Positions 10,182-23,800 of a DNA stretch of 64,000 bases are shown in pieces. The notes beneath the pieces were generated by a model. The model saw only the letters and a program-made list of their open reading frames with translations, ran no database searches and had not been told where the DNA came from. A program made the position numbers and the translations under genes. This DNA comes from Enoplosus armatus. Lineage: Eukaryota > Chordata > Actinopteri > Centrarchiformes > Enoplosidae. The stretch is from the NCBI RefSeq assembly GCF_043641665.1, contig NC_092192.1, positions 22,857,978-22,921,977 of the forward strand, written 5' to 3'. Numbering within the stretch: the stretch's first letter is position 1; the number at the start of each line of letters is the position of its first letter.

Positions 10182-12357
10182 AAATCCACCACCGAACATT
10201 TAAGCTTGACTCCCACTTTTGAAAGAAATAAATTGCAAGAAAGCATCAGCCTGGCACTTTTGCACAAGCGCAGATCAGCTATGTGTTTACGGTGTCACGG
10301 GCACAAACGGTGAAAGGTAAGTATTAATTTATTCATCGTCTTTTTTTTTTTTTGTTTTGTTTTGGGTTTGTTTGGTGAAATTCGCAGGCCTTCAGCCGCC
10401 CCCACATCAGCACACACAAAGGGGCCCTGGTGTTTATTTGAGGCCTTGAGAAACTGACTCATCGTCAACACAAACTGGCTGGAAAGCCCAGGAGACAGCT
10501 GTTTGTTTCCCGTTTCGCGGGCAGCCGTCAGACGCCGGCTTCTCTTCTAACCACCAGCGTGATCGCTCCCGAGCCTCAACAAACCTCGTTTATTGCTGTA
10601 ACCATGACGACCAGGGCCCCTTCACCTGAACGAAGTAGCCACACTGTTTGTCTAAACCTCACTCTTTAAACCTAAATCAGACCTTAACCACAGTGTTGCC
10701 ACATCTTAAAAAACGGATGTATTTTACAACTTCTCCATCCTATTATGTCACCACCGCCTTATTATCCAGCCAGGATGCCCCACGCTCTTCCACACATGTG
10801 TTTGCAAACCAGTCAATACATTTGCCTCTTTCTTCTGCGGTTCGTCGTGACCTCCCCGTCCAACATACACCCTTCCAGGGCCTCGACTGGCTAAGGCAAT
10901 CAGAGGCTGCAACCCTTCACCTCCATCGCCTCGCTTCCATAAACTCACCTCCACCATCACTCATTGAAACGTTAAGCTTTCTTTCTCTTTTTGTTGCCAG
11001 ATTTTCCGTCATTATAAATGAAACTAACAAATCATTATCATTATCCCGTTGGTCTGTCCCCTCGTGGTCGCTCCGACCGTGCGCCGTGTGTGCCAGAGAA
11101 TGATGTTTCTCTTCGTGCGCGCACCAGCGCGAGAACAAATGTTGTCTCCGCAGAAACAAAAAGGGTTTACAGGACACTTCAGTGCCCACTACACAGCACT
11201 CCCCCGCTCTGAAACACACAAAGAGCCCCTCGTTATAGCATTCTTCCATTTTAATGGGTATGTGTTGACGAGGAGCGGCGCAACTTACAACAGCGTGACG
11301 ACGTGGCGTTGTGCAAGTTCTCCAAGTCTGCACCTAGGACAGCCTCTACAATTGAGCTGCCTTTCTAATGTTTTTTTTCTCTGAGTCTTTGTTAAAGGGG
11401 ACTCGCTGGGCTTGTGACCGAATCATTAGCGAGATAGTACCCGCGTCCTGCACTGCCATCAAAGTGACATGGCAGGGCATCGGGGAGGCCAGGCAGTAGA
11501 AGGTGGCTGGGAGAAGAAAGCCAAAAGAAAAGAAAAAAGTCTCGGGAGAGGCCTGCAGAAGATAATGTACCCTTTTCTGTGTCCCTGAAATGCCACCCTC
11601 ACACAAAGTAGAAAATGGAGTAGAAAATGAAAGGAGAGGAAGATATTTGTGTGAAAGGTAAGGGGAACAGAGATTGGGGGGGAGGGGGGGGGGGGGGGGG
11701 GGGCAGGAGAGCAGATGCTTGAGGGATATAAGCATTTAAGGAGAAGGTAGAACGAGGTAGGATTTGAATTGATGAATCCAAGCAGGGGCCGAGGAAGAAA
11801 TAGAAGCAGAAGGGGGCAGATTGGAGCTGTGTACCGAAGAGGGAGTGGGAGTGGGAGATGGCGTTACCAGTGTTGTCTGGAGGGGAAGGTGGCTGGGAGT
11901 GAAATGTGCTGAAGAAGAAGCGACAAAAGCTTTTGTGAACTGCAGAAACACAGCGAGAGCACGCGCTCGTTTGAAAAAGACAGGGAGGGCCCCCCCCCCC
12001 CCCCCGACCGCCGCCGCTGCTCGAGCCTTGAACCGTGCCTGTGCGGCGGCGCGAGGTAAATATATAGATAGTTATTTCCCACTGATTATCAGCCTTCGGC
12101 ATATGGAATTCCTTAATGTGCCAGGCCTCCTTTGATGCATCACCCTCTTTGAAGGAAACAAACATAAAAGGGGACGAGCGGGGGAAAAAAGAGAATCACA
12201 GAGATACAGTAGCTCGGGGTTCTACGTATTGCGGCGGTGCGAGGAGGCGGCTTTACTTCTTTTGAAGAGGTTCGCCAGCGGAGAGAATCCGTTGTGACAG
12301 TGCGGTTTAGATTTGATCCATATAAAAAAAAGAAAAAAAAGAAAAAGAAAAACCATG

Positions 12358-12376
12358 GCTGCTGCTGCTGCTGCTG
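12358..12376 (+). repeat. (GCT)6 triplet repeat
   Basis: Six GCT units within intron 3. The surrounding ORF is not supported as a gene. Confidence 0.95.
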
Positions 12377-12505
12377 ATCTCGCGGTTCCACAAGTCCCTT
12401 TGTGTGTCGGCGACGCTGCAGGAGCAGGCGAGCGGTGCAAGGCGAGGGCCGAAGCTATGAGGAATGTACGGTATGTGAGTGAACGTGAGGGGATGAGTCA
12501 CGCCT

Positions 12506-12530
12506 CTGCTGCTGCTGCTGCTGCTGCTGC
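12506..12530 (+). repeat. (CTG)8 triplet repeat
   Basis: Eight CTG units about 130 bp from a GCT tract in the same orientation. Confidence 0.95.
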
Positions 12531-14134
12531 CGTGCGCTAAACGACAACAACAATAACGACAACAAAAAAAACCTACTGAAGGACACACATTCCCCTCCAA
12601 CAGAAAGAGTCCAATGCAGTTGTTTGGCTAAAAGAGAGCGAGATTGCTCCATAAATCATTGATGAATCAAACTTGCATTTGTATTAATTGTATTTTTTAT
12701 TTTTATTTTTTAAAGTGTTTTGGCACCTCTAACTGCCCACGGACAGCAGGATGGAAAGTAGCAAGGAGCTGAGCCTGCGACAACGCATCAAGAGAATAAA
12801 AAAAAAACAAAAAACAACATATTTCAGTGTATAATAGTCCACTGATGGCAATGTGCGTACAATTTACCGTGTGACATAAAAACGATGGTCAAATTGTTAT
12901 TAACGTCAGTGATCCTGCCACAAAACATGATTCGGTGTAGTTCCATTTTTTTTTTTTTTGTCTCCTCTGTGATTTCCGCATTTCATTTTCCCCCATCTTG
13001 GTGGGGACTAAATTTTCGCTGATACAAGGAAGGAAGGAAGGAACCTACACATAAGAATGATTTACAATACAGGACTAAGATAAACTTAGCAGACACAGGC
13101 AACGCCAGTGCCCACCCACCTCTTGTGCCCTCTGCCTATGGGCCTATGGCTGCAGCAGAGAGTGAAAGAACACATTAATAAAATGAAAGAAATGAAAGAT
13201 AAACTCTTAAATTGAGAATTATTACCGAGCAGCTCGAAAACTGTATTTCCCCCCGGAGCTTCAAACATCTTCGAGGCTAGGGGCCGTACGACTGATCCGG
13301 CAAACAAAACTCTCCTTCTTAGGTAAAAGGCAAGTTTCGAGATGATTCACAATGTGATTTTTGGGGGAGCAATGGGAAGCATTTATTCTCAAAGTACGGA
13401 GGCCCTGAGAGGCGAGTGAGAGGATAAAAGGATCCGGGATCCATTTTTCCAGGGGTTCCTGTTGTTGTAATACTCCTTTCGGCCACATGAGGCTGAAGTT
13501 GCATTCATGCTTTCCTCCAGGTGAGTCTTAATTTCCCCCGTGCACTCTAACCGCGGGGTGCATAGCTGTACATCGGCAGATCAGTGACGATTAAAATGCA
13601 TTTCTAGCATGGTAACTGCACACATCTACTGTAGCCTCTGCATGCTCAGAGGGCGCATGAATAAAAAAGTGTAAATGTAAAAGACTAAAGCTAAGCAGGT
13701 GCCAACCTTATCACTCCCACAAACATCTAAAATGGTCCTGACATGGCACACCAGTACTCAAATGATTTCTTTCACCTTCGAAAGGGTCAAAAAAAATCTG
13801 CTACGACTCCCAACTCCTCCCAGCCCCAACTTCAAATGAATCTTTCCGAGCAAACCGGGCCTGTGCAAATCTGGAAAACTTTTATTGCTCCTGGGCCGAA
13901 TTCAATCATGTGCACGTTCATTCCGACTGCCTTAATGCATCGGGGGGGGCGTCGGCTGGGCCCGGGCCCGGCCGGCAAACTTTGCAGTCAGGCTGTGCGG
14001 TCCGCGGGAGATACCAAGGATCACTTCTGATCCGCCACAAGCCCCTAAAGCCATCTATCTATCAAAGGTGAGGGGGGAGCTGGGTCACGGCTGTGTGCGA
14101 GCCCCGGCTTCAGCCTGAAATCATCAATCTTTAT

Positions 14135-14146
14135 GCACACACACGC

Positions 14147-14179
<33 letters not shown>
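14135..14179 (+). repeat. (CA)n microsatellite
   Basis: About 45 bases of CA with two CG interruptions near the start. Confidence 0.95.
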
Positions 14180-15603
14180 GGATCTTTATTTATTTAATTC
14201 ACTGGTTTTAACACCCCGGAGTGCTCGCAATAGCTGGGCTCATGCTGAATGGCTCCAGGCTGGAGGAGAGTTGCTCTGCAGCTGGGAGATACTGGAACAG
14301 GAGTTTGGACTACAGCGAACACCGGGACATTTCCTGCTCTGCTCCGCTGCTCTCTCTCCCTCCGAGTCAGGGTGACAACTGTGCAGCGCGACAGTGTGCA
14401 TTCTTACCAAGCTCGCTTATCAGGCCCCCAGTCGAAGACTGGAGACGAAACAGATTCAAGGTGGGAATAAATAAATAGCAGAATAGAATTCAGCAGATTG
14501 AAAGCGAACAATTTGAGAGAAAAACAAACATCTTATAGCTGCCGCACTGAGCCGGGCATTTTGAGGTCAGGTCTGTGCTGAGCCACCTGCCAGGTGAGAA
14601 AAAACGGATGGGCTTCGCAGCGTGAATCCGGCAGTCACCAGGATGCCGGGCATTTTGCAGCGACAGCTGTCGACGCATGTGAAGGCAGATTTTAGATTTC
14701 GTGTACTTCATCTAGGCAACATAGAGATGCCTGTAATTTATTTATTTATTTTTTTTTTTTACAAAAGATTGGTCGCTCCATAAGCGATGAAACTGATGTT
14801 CTATTTCCACTGAGTGCAATGGGGATATTATTCAAAACGCTGTCAAAAATTACAATTCTGACATTTGCCCCACCACGTCTGCTGCGACATCAAAATGTTG
14901 CCGTTTCCTCACATTTTACAGTTTTTCGAGAAAAAACATAACTGCTGCCAGCTCGAAGCGTCTGAACGTTTCTGCATTTTCAAAGTTTTAAACTAAACCA
15001 TCAGGACCATTGGCCCACAACGCCAGTCAACGAAGTCCGGCATAGGACTGGACCTATGTGCAAAGTTTCGTTTATTTTCATGCAGGGGAAGGCAGATTTC
15101 CTGGTTGGAAGAAGAAAGAAGAAGAAGAAGAACATTGGCAATTCCAAGAGGGGCCGGCCCCTAAAAAAACAACAACAACAACAACAAAAAAGACTGAATC
15201 ACGGTTGTCTTTTATCTTGCATGAGGAAAATCAAAAACGACAGCTTCTCAAGCTGGCGCAAGTCTATTTACATTTTTATCCCACACTAAACTAAAACCAA
15301 TAGACATCCCTGAATTGCAGTTTTGGTAGTTTTGTTGGGAGCCTGCAAAGAAAAGTGTCCACTATGAATTTCAATGTACTTTCTCCGATATGGATTTAAA
15401 GAGATAAATAAACATAAGCAAACCAGTCACTGCGTACATTTTGATCATGAGGAGGGCTGAGATGAGCGCTAGAATAAAGAATGCCTTTGAGTGGAGCTGG
15501 CAAAAAAAAAAAAAAAAAAAGAGGCTTGTTTTACATAAAAATTCTCAATCAGTTCGGTGCACAAAACCTCAGCCTTGGCAGAAGTGTAGCCACATGCTGC
15601 ACA

Positions 15604-15606
15604 AAC

Positions 15607-15639
<33 letters not shown>

Positions 15640-15641
15640 TT
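15604..15641 (+). repeat. Interrupted (CA)n microsatellite
   Basis: Two CA blocks separated by an extra AA near 15628. Confidence 0.95.
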
Positions 15642-18600
15642 TCCGTGGCTATCTCGCAGTGCACAGATGCAGAGCCGAGATCAGAGTTTGTGATATGAAC
15701 TGTCTCCATAAAAGATTCCTTTTAAGGCCTCTGCTTTATTGGAAAACGCCTTTGGGAAAAAAACATGAGAGACGCAAGAGAAATGCAAAGAAACCAGAGT
15801 TTAACCGTTGATGTCGCAAATACACGGTGGGCACCCTAGGGTGGCGATTGCAAGTTGCTGTCCAAATTTACACATAAGACAGGAATCTACAATGTAGCCT
15901 GTACATTTTTTTTTTGCCTTTTCTAGGATGTCACACTACCACTGTTTGACTTCATCAAACAATATTTTGCAGTAGTACAGTTTTTATAAAAAAAATACTC
16001 GGTCATTTGACCCATGGAATGACTCGGCTCGATCACCTCCCACGTCAAAACGTATTTATCGGCAATTATGACAGGGTGCGCCTTTCAGGAGGTCTGGGAA
16101 GAGCGCGGCCACGCCGTTCACGTCGGGGGCCAGGACGCAATGAAGCCAGCTGTGGGATCCAGTTAATGAGATTCCCCAACAACAGTTCCCAGGGATAGCT
16201 GAGTGGCTCCACCTCGGAAACACGCATCCCCCCCACCCCCCCTCCTCTGGCCCGGAGGTCAGGCCTTGTCCTCCTCTGTCTCGCTCACTAATTCACTATT
16301 TGCCTGACACAGAGTCACAATTAGGAAAGGGGCGAGGAGGCCCGGCTCACTCTCCCTTTTTCAGGTGCAAGAAGGGTAAGCATCCTCTGTCGCTTTCATG
16401 GGCTATTGATTGGCTGTTCAAGAGAACAAAGCAAATGAGCAGCTTTTCCTAATTGGGCACCATTTGTCCTTTTTTTTTTGTACTCTCAGACAGCACTGGA
16501 ATGGAAAAAAAGGACCATATTAACTTAACACAGCCATTTGACTGTCACTGTCATGTGTCATGGGCTTCAAACGCTGTTTGACCATCACGGCTATAATGAC
16601 GCCATTAAGGCCTTGTGGTGGTCCCTGTGAGGCTGAACCAAGAGTCCATAGTGTCTAGGACCAGCTGGGACCCTTCGACAGATTGCAGCCTCCTGCAGAA
16701 AAGGACAGGTGCCACAGGTCCCACTGCCCCACAACATGATCAGGTCACAGCACCAGAACCGAATGACCCAAAGAACCGGCTTCGTGCATAGAAGCCGCAC
16801 GTGTTATGTGGTGGATCGGGACTCTGTTTCAAACTCGTGTCTCAGAGATGCCTGGAACCAAACATCTGGAATGCACAACACCAATGCATATCAAATATAA
16901 AAACCATCTACCTTGAGATGCACTATATATATATAACGTGGGCAAAGACAAGCAAGCAAACGGACAGATGAAGTAATGACATATTGCCCGCCATTCTAAA
17001 ATGCCGATGAGCTGAGGGTTGAAAGCATACAGTGAAGGTGTGAGGAGAAGCCCTAATGACTTCAGTGAGAGCTGACGGTTTCTAATGCACAAACTAATGT
17101 TATGTTTAGCCACATAAAGCAGCAAGGCAAAACCCTCCAGAGACACAATGCATCGCTGCCTTTTAATGAGTCAGCGGCCCTCACTCCTCTGACTCCCTAC
17201 TGGTAATCACTCCATCTCCCCATCAAGCCGTTCCTACAGCTGCTGTGCGAGTACACACCGGAATGTGATAATGAGATGAATGCCAGATCGACATCTGACA
17301 AGAACACAACAGGAGTAAGAATCAATTGCGTTGTGCACCTTCAAACCCAAGTACGGCAGTATTACAATAAGTCACCACAGGTTCAGATGACCACCGTTAA
17401 GTTGCAACACCGTGAGTCGTGGCCGTTGCTCTGCTTGAAGGCCAGAAAAGGCAGCGGGGTTGAGCTGACAATCCCCCTCCTGAAGACATATAAAGGCGAA
17501 GGGGGGACTGCCTCCACTTTATGGGCTCTTGTTCCAGCAGATCTGTACTACTAACTCCAATGCCACTGGCCAGAAGAAAACGAAAATGGAAAATACAGTA
17601 TTTAGTGCTGTGGGAAAGGGGGTCATGCAGTGGAGGACGCATGGTTACTAATTAGCCTTTCCTTATGAAGCTTGCCCTTCAAAACAGTGCACTAGTACGG
17701 GGATCTAAAATCATCACAAGTGCTGTAGGAGAAAGTAGGTTACACTGCTTCATCTCCCCGGGACATTTTTGTGGATAACCCATGAAATCTGGCAATGTTT
17801 TCATGAGGCGACAGGACAATGAGCAGGCGCCTTCAGCATCTTTTCCTGCTGGAAGCCCGGGATAGAGGATCAGCAGTCCAGTGAGTTAGCGATGTCTATC
17901 CCTGGCTGAGATGACAAAGCACAATAATAGCTGGTTATGTGTATTTTGGGCAGCGTACAGGATCGAGGTTGCTCGGAACCTACAGCAACGCAAGTGCAGA
18001 TGGAGTGCTGCATGTTGTTTTGGAGCTCTCTGGTGGGTAAACTAATATGGCATGACTAAGAGGCTGCGAGACGGGTCTGTACGTCCCATTTACCGGGCCA
18101 CGCCAAACAATTATATGGAAACCGTTTGGTTTGTTTCACAATGAGTATTACAGCCTTACAAAAGCCGCTAAGGTGGCTGCAGAATCCCAGGCTTGTTTTA
18201 CGATCTTTAGCAGTGTGAACTTGCCAAACCAAATCTCCTGACAGCATTGGTACACCCATCTCCAACGTATTCAAATTGAAGTCTGTACTCAATCAATTAA
18301 TTTACAGTAGCCTGAAAGGATTTGCAACACTGCTGATTATTTGACTTTATGGTGTAGACACCTTGGACAGATCCAGTTTCTTCCGTGATGTCAGCTCTCT
18401 ACAGCTTCCACCCTGACAGGCGTCAGCTTGTTCCTCCCAGCTCTCTCCGGCCCACAAGAGGAGAGCCTCTTGCACAATCTCACTGGCAAGTGACTACGCA
18501 ATGTCAGATGTCCTCTATAACGGAGGGCAATACAAACTCAATCTCAAGACCATGACATTTCTTCAGACACGCTTTCCCCGAGTCGGCCGCTCTGAGTTCG

Positions 18601-20347
18601 ACTCCGGGGAAAGTTTGATGTTGTTTTAGAGCCACGAAGTAAGAGGAACAAGGATCTCTGGCATGAAGCTTGTTAAAAATACTGCCAGGTTGTTTTCTGT
18701 CATCACGCTTTTATTATATATAACAGAAAGTGAGTGAGCTATAGAGAAACGAACGGTGCACTAAGGTTTCAACAAAGTTTGGTCCAGGAGGTTTTGGATT
18801 TTAACCGCTGGACATTGATACAAGGTACTAGAAGGTAAGGAAAAGTCAAAGTGAGGATAGTGTTGGGGTTGATGATCTATTTAACAAGCTTGATTGATTA
18901 AACATAACAGAAGGCCACAACTGAAAATCAAACAGTCCCTGTGCTTAGTCATTTTCTGGTGGTTAAGATTCACAGGTTTTCTGCTGCTACATTTTTGCAC
19001 CCTGCAAGAACTCTCTCTGCTGGATCTCCACACCCCAGTCCGGTAGGTTTTCCTCCTGTCTAAAGGTGTTGTATCAGAAGAAGTGAGCTGCCTTCGGCTC
19101 AGTATGCCAGGCATACAGCAGCAGTCTGGAAACCTGAGACACTCACTCATTAAACATAAAGTTTCACTGGCTGCTAGAAACTGTATGTCACTCAAACTGG
19201 AGTGGGCAATGTCATTAACTCCTTGAGCACTTGTTGAATTTATGATGTGCAACAACATGGGTAACATAAATATTGGTGGCCGTCTGGTGGACAAAGCATT
19301 GAATCCAACGGCAAGCAAGTTACAGCCGGATGGGAAACCGCCTCGGCCTCCTGTTGTTCGCACAGAGGCTGCAGGGTTCTGCTGGTGATGAATGCCGCAC
19401 AGCTGACAGAGGAGCTTATGGGACCCAAATGACAGAGTGACAGCACGAGTCGATAAGAAGATACTCCAACCTCAACGATGTCACAGTTTTTCTAGGTATC
19501 AAAGTCCCCAGGCTTTTGACTCCTTGACCCAAAGGGGTGTGACTGGGAGCAGGCAACTGCCTTCACTCGGAGCAAAGCAAAGAAAACAAAGCAGTCCAAC
19601 AGCAACAACAACTGGTGATAGCTGTCCAAGTCTCTTCCACACAGCCTGCACAGTCATGTACGCACAAGCATGTAGCATTTCGCAAACAGGAGCCAATCAA
19701 TGGCCCCTTCCTCCCTGCTTATCTCCTTACAGACAGGTCAGTCACACTTGTGTCATATTAACATTTCAATTCCCAGATCCCTGCACAAACACAAAGGACG
19801 GCGCAGATGAAAGCACAAAAGGCTCTGGCTTTTAAATGTAATTCATTATGAATGCAAGCATCTTGCCCGATTAAGTGAAACAAGGACACAGTGGGATACA
19901 GAAATAGCACTTGGTTTCGCTCAGTCGTCAGTCAGGAATAACGGAATAAATGCCATTGAGCATGTACAATGCAACTAACCCGATTTTGGACATAGCTGCG
20001 GTGGCATGCTCGCGCATGCATAATGCTTCACATTGTGTTAATGTTCTCTGCATTAATCCTGTCATTCAAAGTGCCTCCACAACATTTACATCCATCCTAT
20101 TATCCTAATTAATTAGTCCAATAACAACAGGGTCAGTTTATTTTCCTGCACACAATTACATTGTAATGATGATGTGGAAACAGGTAATGATGGGTAATAA
20201 GTGAAGCGGGAAATCCACTAGGGGTCAAACAAAGTCAAAGATGGGGCGATAAACACAGAGGGGTGGGGGGAGGCAGAGCGGACGGTGAGTGAAAATGAAG
20301 TAGCAAAGTGTGAATATAGCAGAAAGCTTGCGGACAAAACAAGTTAC

Positions 20348-20473
20348 CTGAGGAGGAGATGAGTTTCCAGCTGACGGAGGGCTCTGGTTTACCGCTGGCC
20401 TGGCACATCAGGGTGACGTTGGAGCCCTCATTTACCAAAATATCCCTCGACAGGTTGATGATTTTCGGTGGCA
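20348..20473 (-). CDS. opcml: IgLON exon 3: first half of Ig domain 2
   Basis: This 126 bp exon has phase 1 at both ends (2 + 41 codons + 1). It encodes [20 protein letters not shown] and continues [22 protein letters not shown]. It carries the first Ig2 cysteine, the core tryptophan (VSWK), and two N-glycosylation sites (NLS, NVT). The VPPKI start and VNEGSNVTL block are shared across IgLONs, where human members have VPPQI or VPPKI. The acceptor is preceded by a T-rich tract with a T10 run (TTTCACAG/TG) and the donor is GTAACT at 20342-20347. Ig2 is split between exons 3 and 4, the standard IgLON gene structure. Because the exon length is a multiple of three, skipping would keep frame but destroy Ig2. 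Confidence 0.95.
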
Positions 20474-20689
20474 CTGTGAAAGTAAAACGAAAAAAAAAAC
20501 GCGTACATTTAATAGAAGGGCGAGGGGGAATTCATAAGAGACGGCCTGCGTTACGGGGTTTGACAGACATGGGCGTTTACCAGGTGGGGCGAGTCACGCA
20601 AAAGTCTAATGATGACTGCTCCGTCAACATCTGTATCGATATCAAATGCCCTCTGGGAACTTTACAGGCGTAAACACGAGGGGGGGTTT

Positions 20690-20860
20690 CACAGAGTAGT
20701 CGACCCCTGTGCGTCGCTGTGCGTCCCAATGCTCGACTGCAATCGACAGTGTGGGTTTATACTTCAGAATCAGCAGCATAGAGGATAGCACTGGCCACCA
20801 CAGACTCGTAGAGCATCTAAAGCATCTAGAACATCTTCGCCAGAGCTGCAAGCTAAAGTT
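20690..20860 (-). mobile_element. LINE fragment, region C-terminal to RT
   Basis: On the minus strand 20760-20816 reads MLYESVVASAILYAADSEV and then a stop. FYxSVVASAIxYA is a recurring motif near the end of the RT region of fish non-LTR retrotransposons, usually followed by VCWGG, which is lost here. The upstream bases encode stops in the same frame. This is a short dead remnant within intron 2. Confidence 0.55.
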
Positions 20861-23800
20861 TCACAGGTTATATCCGAAGTTGATCTTGTATTTAAAACTG
20901 TTTGGGCATGTAATCATAGTGCATCACAGTAGGCTATTCAGAGCTTTTTGAGATGGCCTTCGGACGGCCGAAGGTGGACATAACTTTGGGTGCTGCTGAA
21001 CATCGCTTTCTAAGTTATTCCACGTTCAATAAACGGAATTTAAGGTATTTAGAGAAGGAAAAGACTCCCGCCACCCCTGAAAGAAAGCAGCCCCCTTGTT
21101 ACTGCAGTCAAACAGTACAGTTACATGAAAGGTTATCCTCTCCGTTTGCTCAACACAATTCTCAAACAGGATGTGCAACAGAGAGAGAAGGTTCGTTGCT
21201 ACCTTAAGTAAACACAAGTATAATACAGAAAACCGTACAGAGCCATGGTCACAGTGCATATTGTTCAAGACAACACTAAAGATCGGTTCAAACTGAGAAA
21301 ACCAAAAGCATAATTGAATTATGCGTGCGTGTGTGTGTGTGTGTAAACTAGGAAAATGGTGCAAGAAATCAAATCGGAATCGGAATCGGAAAGTAGAAAT
21401 CCCACTTGGCAGAGAATGTAGAAATGTATTTTAATACGCGTGAGACAGCACGGGATGAATCACTCTACGACGTCAGGAGGCCACTCTGACAAGGATTTAT
21501 GTCGATTAAGAATTTCGATTTCTAAATTTCTATTCATATGTAAGAAGAAGAATCAACGTTTTCCACGACGTCTTGAGGGACCGTGCATTGATTCGCAACT
21601 TATGTGTTCTTCTGCGCTTGAAGTCTGCTGAGAGGATGACAAATGTGTTTCGCCTGACTGTTGAATTCAATGAGATGAGCCGTTCTGTTTGTTGTGTTTA
21701 GGTGGATATAGTGTGTGTGTGTAAGTGTGCATGGAGGGCCCCAGGAGGAATAGCCAGTGCTAATGGTGCTGGTGGGTACATTAGTTAACCCTTTACTGGT
21801 TGTATTTGGGACCTTTTTCACAGAATCGGTCATTGTTGTTGGGTGAAAAAAAGATGTGACATATCTCACGGCAATCTGCCTTTCGGGAGCAGTTGATTGA
21901 CTACTAAAATGCAGCAGTCGCGCATGCCCCACTGCACACCGACGACATCTCCGGTGCGCCGCGCAGCAGAGGTAGCGCGGGTGAAGGAGAGGTAGCTCGA
22001 GGGATCCAGGAGCTTCTGTTCTTTTCCTCTGGGAGAAGGTTCGCAGCGCAAGCTCAACCTGCCCGTTCAAATGCAAAGAATCGTCGGCGAAAGAAATTTC
22101 TAACGAATAACGCGAGCGCTTCACCGGAGCAGTTGTTTTTGAACAGAAGGACTGGAATTACACCCTACAACAAAAGCGATTTCCCTCAAACAGCATAAAC
22201 TCATGAACATCCTCTTTATGCAGCACACAAATCAATAAAAGGGGAATCACGTTGATATGAAAATGGAATCACTGTCATGTTTAATCCACTCGACTTTGGG
22301 CCAGAAATGTCTAATTCTAATAGTAAAGCTGTTCTGTTACTGAGATTTAAATACAAGGAGCAGAGAGAGTGAGATACGTTCCTTCCTGTACCCTAACCCT
22401 AACCCTGGTATGAAGCTCGGGGGCTCGCGCAGTTTCACCCCGAGGTCACGGGGGGGGGGGGGGGTGGGAGAGGCTCACACCACTGACCAAGCTACGAAAC
22501 TCACCCACAGTGACTTCGCTGAGTAGCAAAAAGATTGCACTATTGTCATCCTCACAGGTGATGACATTCCAACGACTCCACGAACCCAGATATCATCATA
22601 CATTCTGATTATAGGGATGGAAATGTTACATGGATTGTAAAATTCCCAAATGTCGGTTCTGGCTAAACTAAAAAGTGCACCTTTGTCTACCAGTAACTAT
22701 GTGACTATATTCTTAGAATGTGTGTAATGTATGCACGCCTACTATACTAGCAGTACGAACCGATGTCGTGCTGATTCTGTAAAATCTCCAGCGCGCATCG
22801 GAGCGGTCCACCTCGCCTACTGCGTCCCGCAATGCAAAGCGCTGGCGGCGGTTTGCCATCAACGTTACGTAAACTTTCACTTATTTCACCTCCACCAACA
22901 TCTGCTTCGCCAACACATTTTGAGGCGAGAAACAAGCGACCCAGCTACTGAACCTTCACTCATATTACAGGCTACAAGGTGTCAGCACTACTATGAAAGA
23001 CAGCATGCAGCATGTGTGTATTTGTCTGTAATATCTAGTAGGCGGTTCCGAATACAGCCATTATGTCAGTGTTGTGTTTATAGCCTGCGTCTGCAGCCCA
23101 CAAGTGGCCTAAATACTGTTAAATTGCAATCTTTTCTTTTTTCTTTTTTTTTTTCTGTTGGCAAAACTGTCAGTTTCGTATCTTTTAAATTTTCCGCCTC
23201 CTTGCTTCAGCGGCACAACCAAATGCTGCGGAGCCGAGCATGAAATACCGAACGAGCGAGGCAAGTCTGAGGTAATTGTGTACATTCGGGGATACAATTA
23301 CAGGCGAGAGTGGGCGAGCTGGAAGCTGCAGGTCAGGGGCTCCTTCACCAGCTCTTCCCAAACTCCGGTGAGGGCTCGCGTCTCTGAATTTGTCCAACTT
23401 GCCATTACTCATTTTGCCTAAGCAGGGGTTTTTTTTTTGTTGTAAAATGTGGATTCTACAGCAGAAAATTGCTTTTGTCTTCGGGTGGGACATCTGATTA
23501 GCTCGAACGAGCATGATCGACAGCACCGCTAGCTCTGTCTGAAGGTTCCCGGCGCTCAGATTTAATGGCGCCCCGTGCACTGAGGCCAATATCCGGAACC
23601 ACGCCGCGGAAACGTGTTTTTTTCCGAACCCGTGAACACATCTCCAGCCCGTCTCATTGCGTTCTGATAATGCTCTGCAAGAATCTAAAAATTTTTCCGG
23701 ATGGGGCCGAGGCAGTTTCACCTGCTTCCAATGCGCGTTTCACTTGTTAAGAACTCCCGACGATTACTGCACTGGCAGTCAATTGATGTCTTGAAGCAAG

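Larger units (their letters stand above)
8391..20347 (-). other. Intron 3 (about 12 kb)
   Basis: Large intron splitting Ig2, GTAACT to CATAG. No gene is seen. It contains C runs (9082-9096, 10156-10181, 11990-12005), a G run (11684-11703), two CTG/GCT triplet tracts (12358-12376, 12506-12530), CA tracts (14135-14179, 15604-15641) and an A18 run near 15502. Longer ORFs here are low-complexity or chance. A TAATTA-rich stretch at 20030-20215, just downstream of exon 3, is a weak enhancer candidate. Confidence 0.85.

Noticed and set aside
12307..12652. Overlapping ORFs with poly-Ala, poly-Ser and poly-Gln
   Set aside because: Translations of the two CTG-class repeats on both strands; no gene context.
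22389..22406. Telomere-like CCCTAACCCTAACCCT
   Set aside because: Fewer than three full units, and such strings are common inside ordinary fish repeats.
21600..23721. Three ORFs of 170-178 codons
   Set aside because: Overlapping or adjacent on both strands without homology; expected in GC-balanced DNA of this size.
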